DNA of 64,000 nucleotides from Prosopis cineraria (lineage: Eukaryota > Streptophyta > Magnoliopsida > Fabales > Fabaceae), in contig NW_026555333.1 in the NCBI RefSeq assembly GCF_029017545.1, positions 25,713,624 to 25,777,623 on the forward strand, read 5' to 3'. Position numbers and translations under genes: made by a program. This document shows, one piece after another, positions 1 to 12,030 of the stretch. Below the pieces are notes generated by a model. It had not been told where the DNA came from and did not search any database. It worked only from the letters and a program-made list of their open reading frames with translations. Each line of letters starts with the position of its first letter. Positions within the stretch are counted from its first letter, which is position 1.

Positions 1-380
1 TATGTATCTTATATTTTATATTGATCTTGATATTAATTTTCTTTTATCAAGTTATTTTATTTTGTATTCAAATTCAAAATATAAAAAATTTTATAAACCA
101 TTGATCATAAATCATGTTTAATTGATTGGAGATATATAATATAACAATGTTAGGAATTTTTCTTTACTTGCATGTCACACATTTAAAACCATATCTTAAA
201 AGACACATCTTTAGATAAAAAAAAACAAATATTGACACACACAAGAACAATATAGGCTTCTTTCCCTCAAAAAATAAAATAGCAATTACATTGTTTTATA
301 TTTTTATTTTGTTTTTGGCGATACTACTATTTGATTGAAATCATTATTCTAACCCAATCTCAACACCACACACACTTTAT

Positions 381-419
<39 letters not shown>

Positions 420-588
420 CCCCCTGTTCCTTGGATTTCTACTTGCATGCGGGGGCTTCTCAAAAAATGAGCGAGGTCACAATGTAAATCAAATAAAAAT
501 ACTTATATAGCTTTCATATTTTAAGGGGGCATCTACCCACCCTTAGAGCAATGTAGCTCTGCCACTGGTCTGCATAATAATATAGAGA
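1..588. other. AT-rich non-coding DNA
   Basis: No coding region, LTR end or RNA gene is recognisable here. The only structure seen is a CT microsatellite followed by a C run at about 383-424. Confidence 0.6.
383..424. repeat. (CT)n microsatellite followed by C run
   Basis: About 17 CT dinucleotides run from 383 and end in an uninterrupted C tract. It is a simple repeat and likely to vary in length between individuals. Confidence 0.95.
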
Positions 589-780
589 CACTACAATAAA
601 AAGTGCCTTTTAGAGTGTTTCATTGCTCTTGTATGTACGGGAGAGTTTTGAAAATGCTCTAAAATAGGAGACTTATAGGAGCACTTTGTAGTAGTAAGGT
701 AAAGCTAGAGATAACCTCAGATAAAAAAATAAAGAACAAAAGAAAGTAAGAAACAGTACTTGGAGCTAACGTGATTCAAT

Positions 781-805
781 AGAGAAGAGAAGAGAAGAGA
801 AGAGG
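781..805. repeat. (AGAAG)n purine simple repeat
   Basis: A short run of about five AGAAG units sits at the start of a purine-rich stretch of roughly 300 bases (about 780-1040). No gene is attached to it. Confidence 0.8.
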
Positions 806-2129
806 GGTAGTTGGAAGGAACAAGAGACAAGTCTCACAGGTGTACAGGTGCTCAGTCATGAATGGGGCTTTGTTGACACAGAGCAGCTAAGAGAGGATGT
901 GAGTTTTGAAAAAAATGAGAGCTATAAGAGACAAAACTAAGACGAGAGACAAGGAAGAAGCTTGGAAAGACATAGAGACATAATAGAGACAGAGCAAGGG
1001 AGAGAAAGCTGAGAGACGAGAGATAGATAGGTTGAGCTAAGAGAATGAAGTTGTTAGGTTTTGAAAAATGAAAGCTGGTGGTAAGGGGCTCGAGGATCGT
1101 ATATTCTATGTCCCCTTCCTTAATGAGGGACGTGGATTCTGATAATCCATGTCACCCAGAAGGAGTCTAAGTGACATGGATTATAAAGAAGCCATGTGAG
1201 ACCCTCAATGATGAACTTGTGTTCATCTGAATTCCTTTAAAGAAGCCACGTTGCCAATGGAGGAGGGGGAAGTAGATTGACAAATTCCTTCCTATAATTG
1301 GCTCTCTTCCATTATCCTTTCCTTTCTGTTGCTGCCATACTTGCCCCAAAGAAGCTACAGTACCTAGATCATGATATGTCTTAGCTTTATTAATTATATT
1401 GCCATATCATATAAAGTAAGGGTTATGAGGCTTTTTTAATGTCTTTTTCCAATCTCCTTTGTAATGTTCTTTTCAATTCCGATTGTCTTTTTTCTTTAGT
1501 TCGTTGAAGTTCTAAAGTATCAAAGTTTTTTAATTTTTATATGATTTTTTAAAGAAAAATATCAAAATCACACACTTTTATATTTTAAAAATAATAAAAA
1601 AAATATATCTTTATAAAAAAAGTCTCAAATCTTATTTTGTATGTGTTAATTGTTCAAAAATAAAGTTGAATTTTTGTATGATCTAATTTTTAAAAATTTT
1701 TAAGCTTTTTTAATATTATATTTAAAACCATTTGATTTTCTAAAAATCGCTCCGGTTTTCACTTCAACTTTAATTTTTGGCTTAATAGCGGCTTAACTCT
1801 TGTCTAATCCAGCTCAATCATGAAAATAATTTTTTGGTCCAAATCAAGTCATTAATAACAACTTTGGTTGATAATTATAGGTGCAAATGAAGATAATTTT
1901 GAGTCTACTCATATCTAATTTAACCAAGATTTACTTATATTTGACAAGTTATAAAATTAATATTTATAATAAATTTATGACATTTTATTAACATCCTATA
2001 GATTTTTTTCTTCTATTTATTTTATATATACATTTAATATTATTATAACTTTATTTTTATATATACATTTAATATTATTTTATTTAATATTATTATAATT
2101 TTGTTTTTATTAAATTTTATGATTTTTAA

Positions 2130-2350
2130 ACTATAAGGGTAACATTGCTCCTTTGAGAATAGTTTAGGGGCAAAATTGCACCTGAATTTATAAAAAGTGG
2201 GTCTCACTAACTACGATAATGAACGTTTTAATAATAGGGGCAACATTGCTCTGATTTGATTAGTTTAGGGATAACATTACTATGATAAATATTTTAGGGG
2301 CAACATTGCTCCTCCAAGAATAGTTTAGGGAAAAAATTGCACTTTAACTT
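2130..2350 (-). repeat. Unclassified interspersed repeat, copy 1
   Basis: On the minus strand the motif GGAGCAATGTTGCCCCTAAA recurs, interleaved with GGTGCAATTTTGCCCCTAAAC. The same arrangement, in the same order and at roughly 70-75% identity by eye, occurs on the plus strand at 45423-45660. The unit therefore seems to be an internally repetitive, dispersed element. No ends or target duplications could be fixed. It lies inside the candidate CACTA element and could be a subterminal repeat of it, but the flanks of the second copy do not share the CACTA end. Confidence 0.6.
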
Positions 2351-2721
2351 AAAAAATAATTTTTTTTCAATCCACATCCTCTTTTTGTTTGGGTGACATG
2401 GATTGTGCTCTTTTTAAGTCCTATTTTCAAAATGTGATGTGAATTAGGGTAGTAGAATTGCCTTTTTATAGTAGTGTAAATCTCTTTCAAGGGTCATCCA
2501 TATCTATATAAACTTGGGATCTCCTAATAAACAATAAATAAATAGTGTCATCCACGTGAGCTGCTTTTTTTTTTTCATTTTATTTGATGAATAGTCCAAT
2601 CCTAGTTCTTGGTGGTGTGGTGTGTTTTGTTTTGATTTGTGGGACCTATACATCATTTTCTCAAGTGTTTCAAGAATTGGGGGGTAGGCCTATGTTACTT
2701 GAGGATGCGGCCATATTTTTT

Positions 2722-2912
2722 CACTTCTTCTGTCTAGCCTTTTATTCTTCCACTACATTCCTCTTAAAACTTCTATTTTTCACATCTCAACATTTTTCTT
2801 GCCTATTTCATTATTTCACTTCTTTTGTCTGGCCTTCTATTCTTCGATTGCATTCCTCTTAAAACTTCTATTTTTCATATCTCAGCATTTTTCTTGCCTA
2901 TTTCATTCATTT
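2722..2912. repeat. Tandem duplication, period ~95 bp
   Basis: Two pyrimidine-rich units start at 2722 (CACTTCTTCTGTCTAGCC) and 2817 (CACTTCTTTTGTCTGGCC). They run in register through CTCTTAAAACTTCTATTTTT and a shared CATTTTTCTTGCCTATTTCATT. A few substitutions separate them. Overlapping small ORFs here are products of the duplication and not genes. Confidence 0.85.
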
Positions 2913-5579
2913 AGTAGGGCTTCTTTCATTCATTTAGCATTGACTACCTTAAAGTTAGATGCTTTTAGGCTTTTCCCACTCTAGCAATCATCATTTCAAA
3001 TTTTTTGCTCCAAAATTGTACTCATTCATGGGCTTTAATTTTCTTCTTTTACTCTCACTGCCTCTTCAATGACCTACACCAACTTCCAACTAGTTTTAGG
3101 CTTTTTTCCATCCATGTTTTCCATTTGTAGTGTATATCCATTTGCCTTCTCTACCTCCCTGCATATCCTCTAACTGACTGTGCCTCATTGTTAAGAGGTC
3201 TATCAGTTATGTCATGACATCACCTTCATAAAAACGATGCATGATATTTAGAGAAACCCCAACAATCTCAACTTGTATATGAAAGATAAAAGAATCATGC
3301 AAGCCTTTACGGTTTTGCTAAACTAAAGAGTAAAACTTTGAAGAAAAAATATCAAGATGAATTTATTGCATTTCTCTTCTAAGATCCATCAGTGGCTTAG
3401 ATTAAGGCTATGATTTCTTTAGGTTAGCTTTTTGTCTATCAAGGTTGGTGGTTACTTAGTTCAAGTAAAGCGTGGATTTTCTTGGTATTCATTTCTACAC
3501 ATGTGGTATCTAGAAAGATAACAAAGTCGCTAGTCTTCATTTTTGGTTGCAGTTCTATGACTATAGTGAGTAGTCATGATTTATATTCTAGAATTTGTGA
3601 AGAATTTCATTTTCATGCACAACAAACTTCTTAATGACTATTACTAAGAGGCAGTGAAGTATTTACAAATAGCTCTTGACTCAACTCCCTTAGCATTAGT
3701 AGCATTACTAGCATTGATACAAGTATAAAGCATGCATGATCATATACATGTACATGGTACATCAGTGTTGTAATGTTCAAATTGAATTTTTGTAAAAAGA
3801 AAAGGTTCAAATTGTTTGACAAGAGTTTCTATATGTTAAAGTAATTTAGATGCCAGTAGTCCTTTCGCATTTTAGTATGTATTTATTTTACCAGCTTTTG
3901 CTGATTAGAGGTCAAGTTGATGAAGCACTAAATATACTTGAGAAGTAGTGCTGTACTTCTATGATTAGCTTTGGCTAAACTCCCTTTGTAAATCAATGCT
4001 TTGTCAAAAACTTTTTTTTTACTTCTATTTTTTAACTATAAGTATTTAACCTTATTCTTTAATTCAAATTTGCATTATGTAGGAGGATTTTTCTGAGTGA
4101 TCTTTCCTTCATGATTTTGTTTTTATTGTGTTCTTAATCTACTGCTATATGAAAATATGCTTGGCATTAACTTAGCTCATTATAAGATGATCTTCTATAG
4201 AGTCTTGGCATAAATGAATTAGAGAATGATATTGACTCAAGAAGAAATGCCTTCTATTTTTCATTAAAATGAGAATTACATTCATCTGCTTTTGTTGTTG
4301 TCTCGTTACATTTGCTATCTATTTTACTTAAGAGAAAATTTCTTGAAGAGGTAATTCCTGGCTTGCTACTGGAGCCTTGCTATAAAATATGGTAATGAAA
4401 TTTTTAGTATTGATGCATCCTCTTCTCTGCTTGGGGAGAATTTAAACATTAATATGCATTATGAACTTTTATGACATTGATAGTTAAGTTGGAAACTTGC
4501 CTCCTATATATGTTTGTGTAGGAAAATGACACTAAAGTTGTCAGTGTTAGAAACATGAATTAGTAGTTGCTTGAAGACAAGTTGTAAGCATCAATATGGT
4601 ATGTGCGCTGTCTTTTTTATTTTATAATTTATTTAATTCTTTAATTGCATTATTATTCTTAGGCTTTCTATGTATGTGGTTTCCCATGACCTTTTCTAGA
4701 GACATATTAAAGGTCATTTGTTAATGTAGTTGAGAGTCATAAGTATCATCTTCACCAATAATGTCTTTATAGTATTTTACTTGATAGCTTAGTTTTATTC
4801 TCATCCTTTTATGTGGGTTACATATTGCTTTTATCTATGTTGATATTTTAATTTTTTGTTAAATGATAACTAGAAAAATTGAATATGAGAGAAGAACCTA
4901 ATAATGCCTATAAGATGTGGTAAATAGCAAAATATATGGAAATTATTTTTTATTTCTTTTTCCTTTCTTCCATTTAGTGTACCCAGAACTAGTCTGCAAT
5001 ATCAACATGCTAGGAAACTTTATATAGTAAAAGCTAATGTGTTGAATTTTAGTCTCATTAAGAAGCTTCTTTAAGACATGGGTAAACCCAGGCAAGAACA
5101 TAAACATTTCAACTAAGCCTCTATCACTATTGGTTCCAAGAACTCCTTCATAATGATCTATGGTCATAGGAAAAAATATCTAACAAAATATTTAACAAAT
5201 TGATTCCAGAGCTCTTATAATCTAGAGTCCTACTTGTTAGATAATATGTTTTGATGATTGCAAAACTAAGAGAGGAAGTGTTTGTTATGTATGCAAATAT
5301 ATAAAGAATCATGGATGAAGATAAAACCTTGAGAGTATGAAGAATCAAGAGAGAATGAAAATTTATAGGATAAGTTATTTAACTCTCTTAGATTCAATAT
5401 GAAAACTTTAAGAGCTTAATCACATATTGTTATTCTTGAAATGAATGCATAATCTTTAGCTCATAAGTATTATTTGTGCATCTTAGGACTCATCTTAGTA
5501 TATTCAAGCTTGTGAGTTATGTCATTTTAGCTTTTAGTGGATCATAGAAATTGAGATTTTCACTATTCAATGATTCATG
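2913..5579. other. Non-coding DNA with possible decayed exons
   Basis: Mostly AT-rich and intron-like. Two short stretches look exon-like: about 3893-3948, which reads as GQVDEALNILEK-type sequence, and 4522-4598. No continuous gene model could be made. Confidence 0.4.
4522..4598 (+). pseudogene. Possible relict exon, unknown protein
   Basis: A pyrimidine-containing stretch ends in TAG at 4521 and a GT follows at 4599, so the 77-bp segment between has splice-site-like edges. In one frame it reads as a charged peptide beginning ENDTKVVSVRNMN with two internal stops. No domain is recognised. This could be chance, since such flanks are common in AT-rich plant DNA. Confidence 0.2.
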
Positions 5580-6350
5580 CATGATTCAATATGGTTGCAC
5601 ACGTGATCTATCATGTTAGGCATACCAACTGACGTTTCACGCTTGAATTAGGACTGATCCATGTGTAATTTGTCACTTGTGTTTATGTGATACTTTGATA
5701 AAGCTTTTGTGCTCCATTTTACATTAGCTACCCTTAGGTACACATGCTTGATTTGTTATCTTGTGTTCCCTTGCATTTTGTGAAGTGCCATTTCACACTT
5801 GAATAAGAATGTATCCACATATTATTTGTCACTAAGTCTCTTGAACACATTTTATCTACTTGAGTCTTAAGCCATTTCAAGCATGTTTCAACTTGTACAC
5901 TTGCATGATTGATCACTCTTCATTCTAAATCTTTTCAATCATGCAATTCTTTCTTGAGAGCACATTGGTCTTACGTGTGATTTGTCTTCTAAAATGGCTG
6001 AGTCTTACAACCAGCCATTTCACCTATGAGTAATAGAGTATTCCATGTGTGATTTATCTTCCAGACTGGTTCTGGCTTTTAAACCAACCATTCCATACGT
6101 GATGACGAGATGGTCTTATGAGTGATTCATCTCACAGATTTGAGTTGGGCATTTGGCCAGCCAATTCACGTGTTAGAAGTTGAGGGTCATATGCCTATTT
6201 TGTCATATAGAATGGTTTACATATCCATATCCTCCAAAACATGTGTAACCTTAGTATTCATGCTTGAATTGTCACATATGTATGTTTGGAACTTAGTTAG
6301 CTCCATTTCACGTGTGAAACGTCTGGTTGCACATAAGAAATGTCACTAAT
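5580..6350. repeat. Degenerate tandem repeat with TTTCACACTTG / GTGTGATTTGTC motifs
   Basis: At least five diverged units alternate a CCATTTCACACTTGAAT-like segment with a CACGTGTGATTTGTC-like segment (near 5635-5680, 5788-5835, 5970-6000, 6025-6060 and 6085-6130). Spacing is irregular, about 70-150 bases. Every reading frame is interrupted. I do not recognise the family. It may be an old satellite or a repetitive part of an unrecognised element. Confidence 0.5.
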
Positions 6351-7320
6351 GGCTAGAAACACTGTTCCAACAGTTTGTCAACTATCAAAACTATATATGT
6401 GATACAATTCAAGTCTAGAATGAGAATTTTGATCTTTGAGTGAACTATTCAACTTTTGAGCATTCTAAAAAGCTTTCAATGATATAGCATTCATTTTATC
6501 ATTATTGATAAAGTTTATGAAAAAGCTCTCACAAGTTACTAAGCTTTCATTTATAATCTATCTACTCTTCAAGAAAGTTTTTCTATAAAAGTTCTTCTAC
6601 TAAAATCTTAAAAAAGTGTTTTTAAAGTGATTATAGCAACTTGCTGGATTGTAGTAAGATTTGTTGTTGTATCAACATAAGTTAAGTCTTGTGAGTTTTA
6701 CAATGATAGCTAATACCTAATGAAGCTTGTGGTTTTTAGTTGAAAATTTCAAATGTAATCTTGAAGACTAAATAAAGGCCAAGAGTTAGGCTGAATTAGG
6801 ATAAATATCTTGTATATTATCTCTTCTCTCCTTGTCTTATCTTCCTCATGTTTCAAGTTTTCTTGAAATTTTTAGTGTCAACTAATTTACCTCCTCTTGG
6901 GTGCCAACCCATCCAACACTACTGACAATAAAAAAAATAATAAAAAGAATCCTTTTGGCCATTTTCAAATTTGCTAATGGTTTTGATATATTTACCTTTC
7001 GTCTTGCATTTCACTTTGGGGCTTTAGAGAAATAAGCAAACTTCAATTAGTGGAAATCAAAAGATCTTACTATATAAAAGAAGTATTATCATGATTTGAA
7101 ACCTTGCTATTCTCAATACCATTATTTTCTTTGTTGCTAGCTTCCTTTCATGATACCATGTTATGCTAAATTACATGATTATTTTCATGTCATGTAAGAA
7201 TTGAGAATAAAAATATACATTATATTGGAGTTTGTGACAAGTGGATAGCTATTTGCCAAAATTGTAAGAACACGAGTCTATTTTAGTCCCATTTATTTAA
7301 TAGTTTGTTTTCTTTTTGAT
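6351..7320. other. AT-rich non-coding DNA
   Basis: No gene, element end or repeat unit could be supported in this stretch. Confidence 0.5.
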
Positions 7321-7585
7321 TTGCTCGAGCATTTTTGAGAAAAAGAAGTGTTTGAGAAGACAAAGAAGCACATTATTGAGTATGCCAATTGTGGTATATG
7401 AGAAAATTGTTGCTTGTATATCACGTACTTGATGAGGGAGAATATACTCATTATAACATGGAATGCATAAAAGCCAAGAACTTGCTTATTGGAAATCGGG
7501 AACAAATTCTAGAGGAGGTGGCAAAAAAAAAAAAAGTTGTGAAGTATTTGATTCTTGGTCTTACTGCACTTGAAGATAAACTTTA
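7321..7585 (+). pseudogene. Possible coding remnant, unknown protein
   Basis: The first part (about 7321-7395) reads as a charged helical peptide, EKEVFEKTKKHIIEYANCG. After a shift of frame a 65-codon run (7389-7586) continues with YTHYNMECIKAKNLLIGNRE and then a lysine-rich segment. The composition is unlike the surrounding AT-rich translation and suggests a broken exon. The AAAAAAAAAAAAA run near 7524-7537 could itself cause a frameshift. I do not recognise the protein, and the open frame may be chance. Confidence 0.25.
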
Positions 7586-8207
7586 AAATGGGGTGTGCTA
7601 TACAGGTTTCTTTTATATTTTAAACTAGAGGATGAAAGGCATGTGGATGCTTAATTGTGATATGATATCTTTTTCCTTGCATTAGATTTGTAACACACTT
7701 ACATCTATTGTAACGAAGTAAAGTATAAAAGGAATGAAGACACTTGTGTAAATGATATCTTTATATATTTGTGATGGCCAATCTAGCCCTTTTATGCTTA
7801 TTCTCATAAAAGAAAAACTTTTCCAAACTTACATATCTTGTGTAAATGATATCTTGCGATGGTATTTACTAGTGGCACATTTTTTTTTTTGTTTTCTTTA
7901 TATGTGAAGTGTCAACTAAATGTGTTTTCTTTTTATCACGTTTAGAATCTATCATTTCTATGGTTTCTTCCATAAAAATATACAATTCATTTTTTCTCAT
8001 ACAATTAAAATATACAATTGTAGAAGTTGCAAAATATAAATATAGCTTCAGTCCAGCTTTCTCATATTGTTGGGCTTGCTCGTATGGCAACTTAGTTGAG
8101 AAACTTATAAAATAGTTATTGAGGTGTTCAAGTTGTTGCCATAAATTTAGAGCAATTATATATCTAAAGTTGTAGCAATTGGAGATTGTTGAGTGTGTTA
8201 GGAATTT
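7586..8207. other. AT-rich non-coding DNA
   Basis: No supported feature. Two overlapping antiparallel ORFs of about 70 codons here are low-complexity and were not accepted. Confidence 0.5.
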
Positions 8208-11200
8208 TGTAATGTCTACTTGACATTACCAACTTATCACACTAATTTTACATAATCATAATTAGAGGTTCTACTAACCTCTTTTTGAGTCAAATTGATA
8301 AATACTCAAAATGAAGAAAATAAATACTATAAAACATTTGGGATCTAAAAATTTATCAAAAACCTTTAAAAGCATTTCAAAAATATCAAATTATTGCACA
8401 ATAGAAGCATATATATATTGTGTATTCATCTCACATCACAAAAAACAAAGCAAAATAACCTAGTCCAAAAATAGGGCCATATTGCAATATCCTCCTCCTT
8501 TTATCCCACAATTAAAACCCAAATCCCAAGTAATTAGGAAAATGAGACAATATATATAGAATCTAAAGACAAATTAAGTCTTGCAAAGAGGTAAATCAAA
8601 GTTCACAAATACGCAGAAGCAAGGGATTATCACATAAGTGAGTGCATTGGTGCAGAAATCTGAAAAAGAAAAATTCTAAAATTTTTTTAAGGTATGCGCT
8701 ATGTTTGCCTCTGTGACATGTGCCGTGGCTCATGACATCATGCACCATAATTCAAATGCATGAATTTTGACAGCAAGTTTTGTTGTCAATTAGATAGCTT
8801 CAAGGCCAAGTTTCGATGTGCCCTAAATCTCCATCCAACATTCAAATGATGTGACCTAGGAGTCTATGAAAAGTTCTTTTCAGACTCTAACTAATGGTGT
8901 TGGTCTTAGGCTCAAATTCTTTTTAAAACAAAAATTGGACAACATTTTCGAAACTTACACATTTATGAAAATTTTCACAAATTTCAAGTGTCCTAACCAA
9001 AACCAAGGACCAAAAGCCCCTAGCAACAATGTGACCACATACAACTTATCAAAACTAACTCGTGAAATGTATTAAAACACAAGAAATATTTCCAAACCAA
9101 ATTTTCACTACTTAACCCTTTAACTCAAAATCATAAGGAGGGGGAGTTTACCATAATTTTCATCAAGATTTTTCAAATCATCACATAATATTCACTACCC
9201 TTATTTGCATTAGTATTTTGGCCCTATCATCATAACACATTTTAATCAACTCTCTCCCTAGGGCCTAAAATACCATTACAATTTACAAATCACTTAATCC
9301 AAGTAAGTAACAAAAGGGGAAATCCTAGTTGGCAATTGAAATTGTCATACACATAAATTACCCAAAATAAAGAGGCCTATTACAATTGGATGGTGATCCT
9401 AAGCCTCTGTGTATTTTCCTTTGTCCACACTTCTTGAGCTATTACTTGATATATTAAAGATAACAGGGTGAGTACAACTACTTAGCAACTAAGGTCTGAC
9501 TAGCCCATACTAATGCATAACAATTAGTTTAAATATAAGTGGCAGTAAATATTATTACTTTAACCCATGAGAAACATTTGAAATTAAGAATTCACAACTT
9601 AGCTCACATAATGGCATTTACTTGGAAAAGCAAAGCTTTTAGCATCTTTCATATAAATAGAGTTGATCACATAAATCATTGACAAGCCTAATGGCAAAAA
9701 TTATTACTCAACTCAACATATCCGCATTATGGATACAATATAGACAACAAGTGCCTTTTCTCACTATGTGCATGATCACACCTCCCTTATATCCTCCATA
9801 TTCCTCTGACATAAAATCGTGGGCTATAATTCAATGGGATAGTCTATGTTTCTTGACTTCCCTAGCCTAAACACTTATGAGGGGATTACCCGGCCAAGGT
9901 GTACCCATCTCACTTATAGATCATAGTTTCTCCCATTTCTCACACCATAGGGTGTCATACACTCTAGACTAGCTCCTTATTAAATCGGTAGATAGCTAGC
10001 TAGGTTTGAGTCTCTCATTGAACCAGTGAGATAGTCTCTCATTGAACAAGTGGGACGATATGGATAGAAGAAATTTAAGCAATCCATCACATAGATAGGG
10101 CCTTACCATGTGGATTTATCATCTACTCTGCTTTTTAGGCGAACTCTCGCATTTTTAGATCATGCAATAGACATTCATACCATAATTCACACATTCAAAA
10201 TGCTTAGAACTTCACATATTACATATTCTTTGGACTTCTCAAACATATTTCATGGAACTTCAAAACCAAATAAGTCGTTGAACTCCCAAGTCACAATCAT
10301 TATACCTTACACTTTTAAAGTCATTGAACTTCCCTATTTTCATTGTACCTCACATTTCTAAAATAATTGAACTTTCCTATTTTCAAACATCATTGAACTC
10401 CTCCTAAACAAAAATTTATTTTTGTTCTCAATTTGTAGAAATCATTGCACTCCCAATAAACGTTAATATGAAAACCACTATTGTTCTCAAGGAAAAAATT
10501 TGCATCAAAAGGCATAAAACTCACAAATTTGATCTAGTGGATTTCTTTATAAATTAAGCTACACTTGCACTTCTTTTATTTTATACACCTCAAATGATAA
10601 TTTATAAATCAATAAACTAATAGACACACACAAGCATAAGATAGAATTCTCCTAGTTACCTCAAACCTTTAAGAGGTCAAAATTTTCACTCCTCAACTAT
10701 TTGCTTCTGAAGCTTCCAAGAAGCTTGAATGGTGTCAATGGTAGTTACACCATAAGCATTTACCATGCAAAATATCAATATCTATTTTGAGCTATTTTCC
10801 ATTAGCATTTCATCACTTCTTAATACTCAAGATTTACTCTAAACTCATGTAGAAGTACCCATAAGGTTTCTTAGCTTTTTATAACTCTCATTTATAATAA
10901 TGAGCTCTTAAATGGGCGTTAATGAAGCCACATTATTTCTAACCACAAAATTTATGAAAATTTCAGACACTTAATGTCTTCCAACCACCATTCATTATAA
11001 AACCATAAATATCAAGTTTACTTAGCTCAATCTAGCCCCATTAACTCTATTTAAGTCAATAGGTTTGGGCCTATAACTTCTGGGGACTAAAAATAACTAT
11101 TAGCAATCAAACCTTAACCTCTACCATCAAGAAAATGGAAGAAGAGAGGAAGATTTAAGCAAGGAAGCTTACCTTAGGTGTTTAAGAGCTCTAAATTACT

Positions 11201-11619
11201 CCCAATAGTCAGTTTCTTTAAGTTCTAGCTCAGCCTTTTTGCCACTCTCTCGTTCTCTTTTGTTTCCTCTTCTTTTTTACTTCAGATTCGTGACTTAATA
11301 CTGTAAAATTCTGGCCATGCACTGCGGTGGATGCACAATGTGCCATGGTGCATGGCACAAAGAGCTTCTTTCAGGTGTGTTGTCATGCATGCATCGCGGT
11401 GGAGTAACCCCACGCTGCGGCATGTGACATAGAATTACTTCCTTTAGAAATTCTTCATCTTTTATTCCTGGATGATCTAATTCTCCTTCAGACTTGCGTT
11501 TAGTATTGAAATTGAGATCAAACATGCCTATTAGGCCTCTCTGGCCACACACATCAAAGATACACTTTACTAATCTATTTAAGCTTAATTAATCTGAATT
11601 TAAAATTAAGAATGTTACA
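8208..11619 (-). mobile_element. Long LTR of gypsy family A, minus strand
   Basis: The right edge, read on the minus strand, starts TGTAACATTC. The left edge ends in CATTACA, matching the start and end of other family A LTRs here (for example 23923 and 24972). Inside, in the family's order, are the GC-rich CATGGTGCATGG dyad region at 11325-11425, the ACCTTAAGC splice-like segment near 11165, the TACACCATAGGGTGTCATACACT block near 9940, the GGGTGAG segment near 9468, and a second dyad region near 8715-8750. The 5-bp flanks (AATTT and CATAT) do not match, so it is not a clean solo LTR. It contains no ORF of interest. Confidence 0.55.
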
Positions 11620-12030
11620 CATATACCATGGCATATACCACAGGGCATGTGGTATAGAGCCATGAGCTCTATTTTTGTGCCATGTACTGTAGCATACATG
11701 ATAACTTTTTTTTTCCATCATGATAGTTCATAGAGGTAAACTTCTAACGTGCATTGTTTTTATATACGATGTCTGATCAGAGTGATTCAAGTGTCCACAC
11801 ATAGTTTATTTGATAAGCTACCTAATAAGATGAGTTTGGATATGATCCAATAGTCCAATGTAAATTTGGACACCCAGGTGTAAAAGTCACTTTTTTAAAA
11901 AATCAAGCACCCTACGTGTTCAAACTTTACACATTGTCTCATTAGACCACTTTGGGTCTTGAACCAAGTCCAAAATGGTCATTTACACCTGATTGAATAA
12001 TAACATCATTCACATCACACAGTTTTTTTT
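11620..12030 (-). mobile_element. Family A LTR fragment, minus strand
   Basis: It begins inside the CATG dyad region (CATGGCATATACCACAGGGC) and continues with the conserved segment containing GTGATTCAAGTGTCCACAC, GGACACCCAGGTGTAAAAG and TTGGGTCTTGAACCAAGTCC. The same order is found at 33640-33880, 49880-50120 and 52380-52640. It abuts the LTR at 8208-11619 directly. The right limit is approximate. Confidence 0.6.

Larger units (their letters stand above)
589..2476. mobile_element. Candidate CACTA-type non-autonomous DNA transposon
   Basis: The left edge reads CACTACAATAAAAAGTGC (from 589). The right edge (2460-2476), reverse-complemented, reads CACTACTATAAAAAGGC. CACTA/EnSpm elements are known to begin with CACTA and have short imperfect terminal inverted repeats. 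There is no transposase ORF inside. A second inverted pair, ATCCATGTCACCC near 1143 and its complement near 2389-2402, lies within. The 3-bp flanks (AGA and TAA) do not match, so no target duplication supports the call. A shorter alternative is a ~110-bp MITE at 589-697, because a TIR-like end (complement of CTACTACAAAGTGC) also occurs near 682-695. Confidence 0.35.

Noticed and set aside
8209..8229. Perfect inverted repeat GTAATGTC-TACTT-GACATTAC as a terminator or regulatory hairpin
   Set aside because: It coincides with the probable LTR end (TGTAATG...), where short terminal inversions are expected. No transcript is associated with it.
11295..11552. 85-codon minus-strand ORF with Cys/His/Pro (HMPQRGVTPPRCMHD)
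   Set aside because: The Cys/His pattern comes from the CATG dyad repeats of the LTR and does not form a zinc finger.
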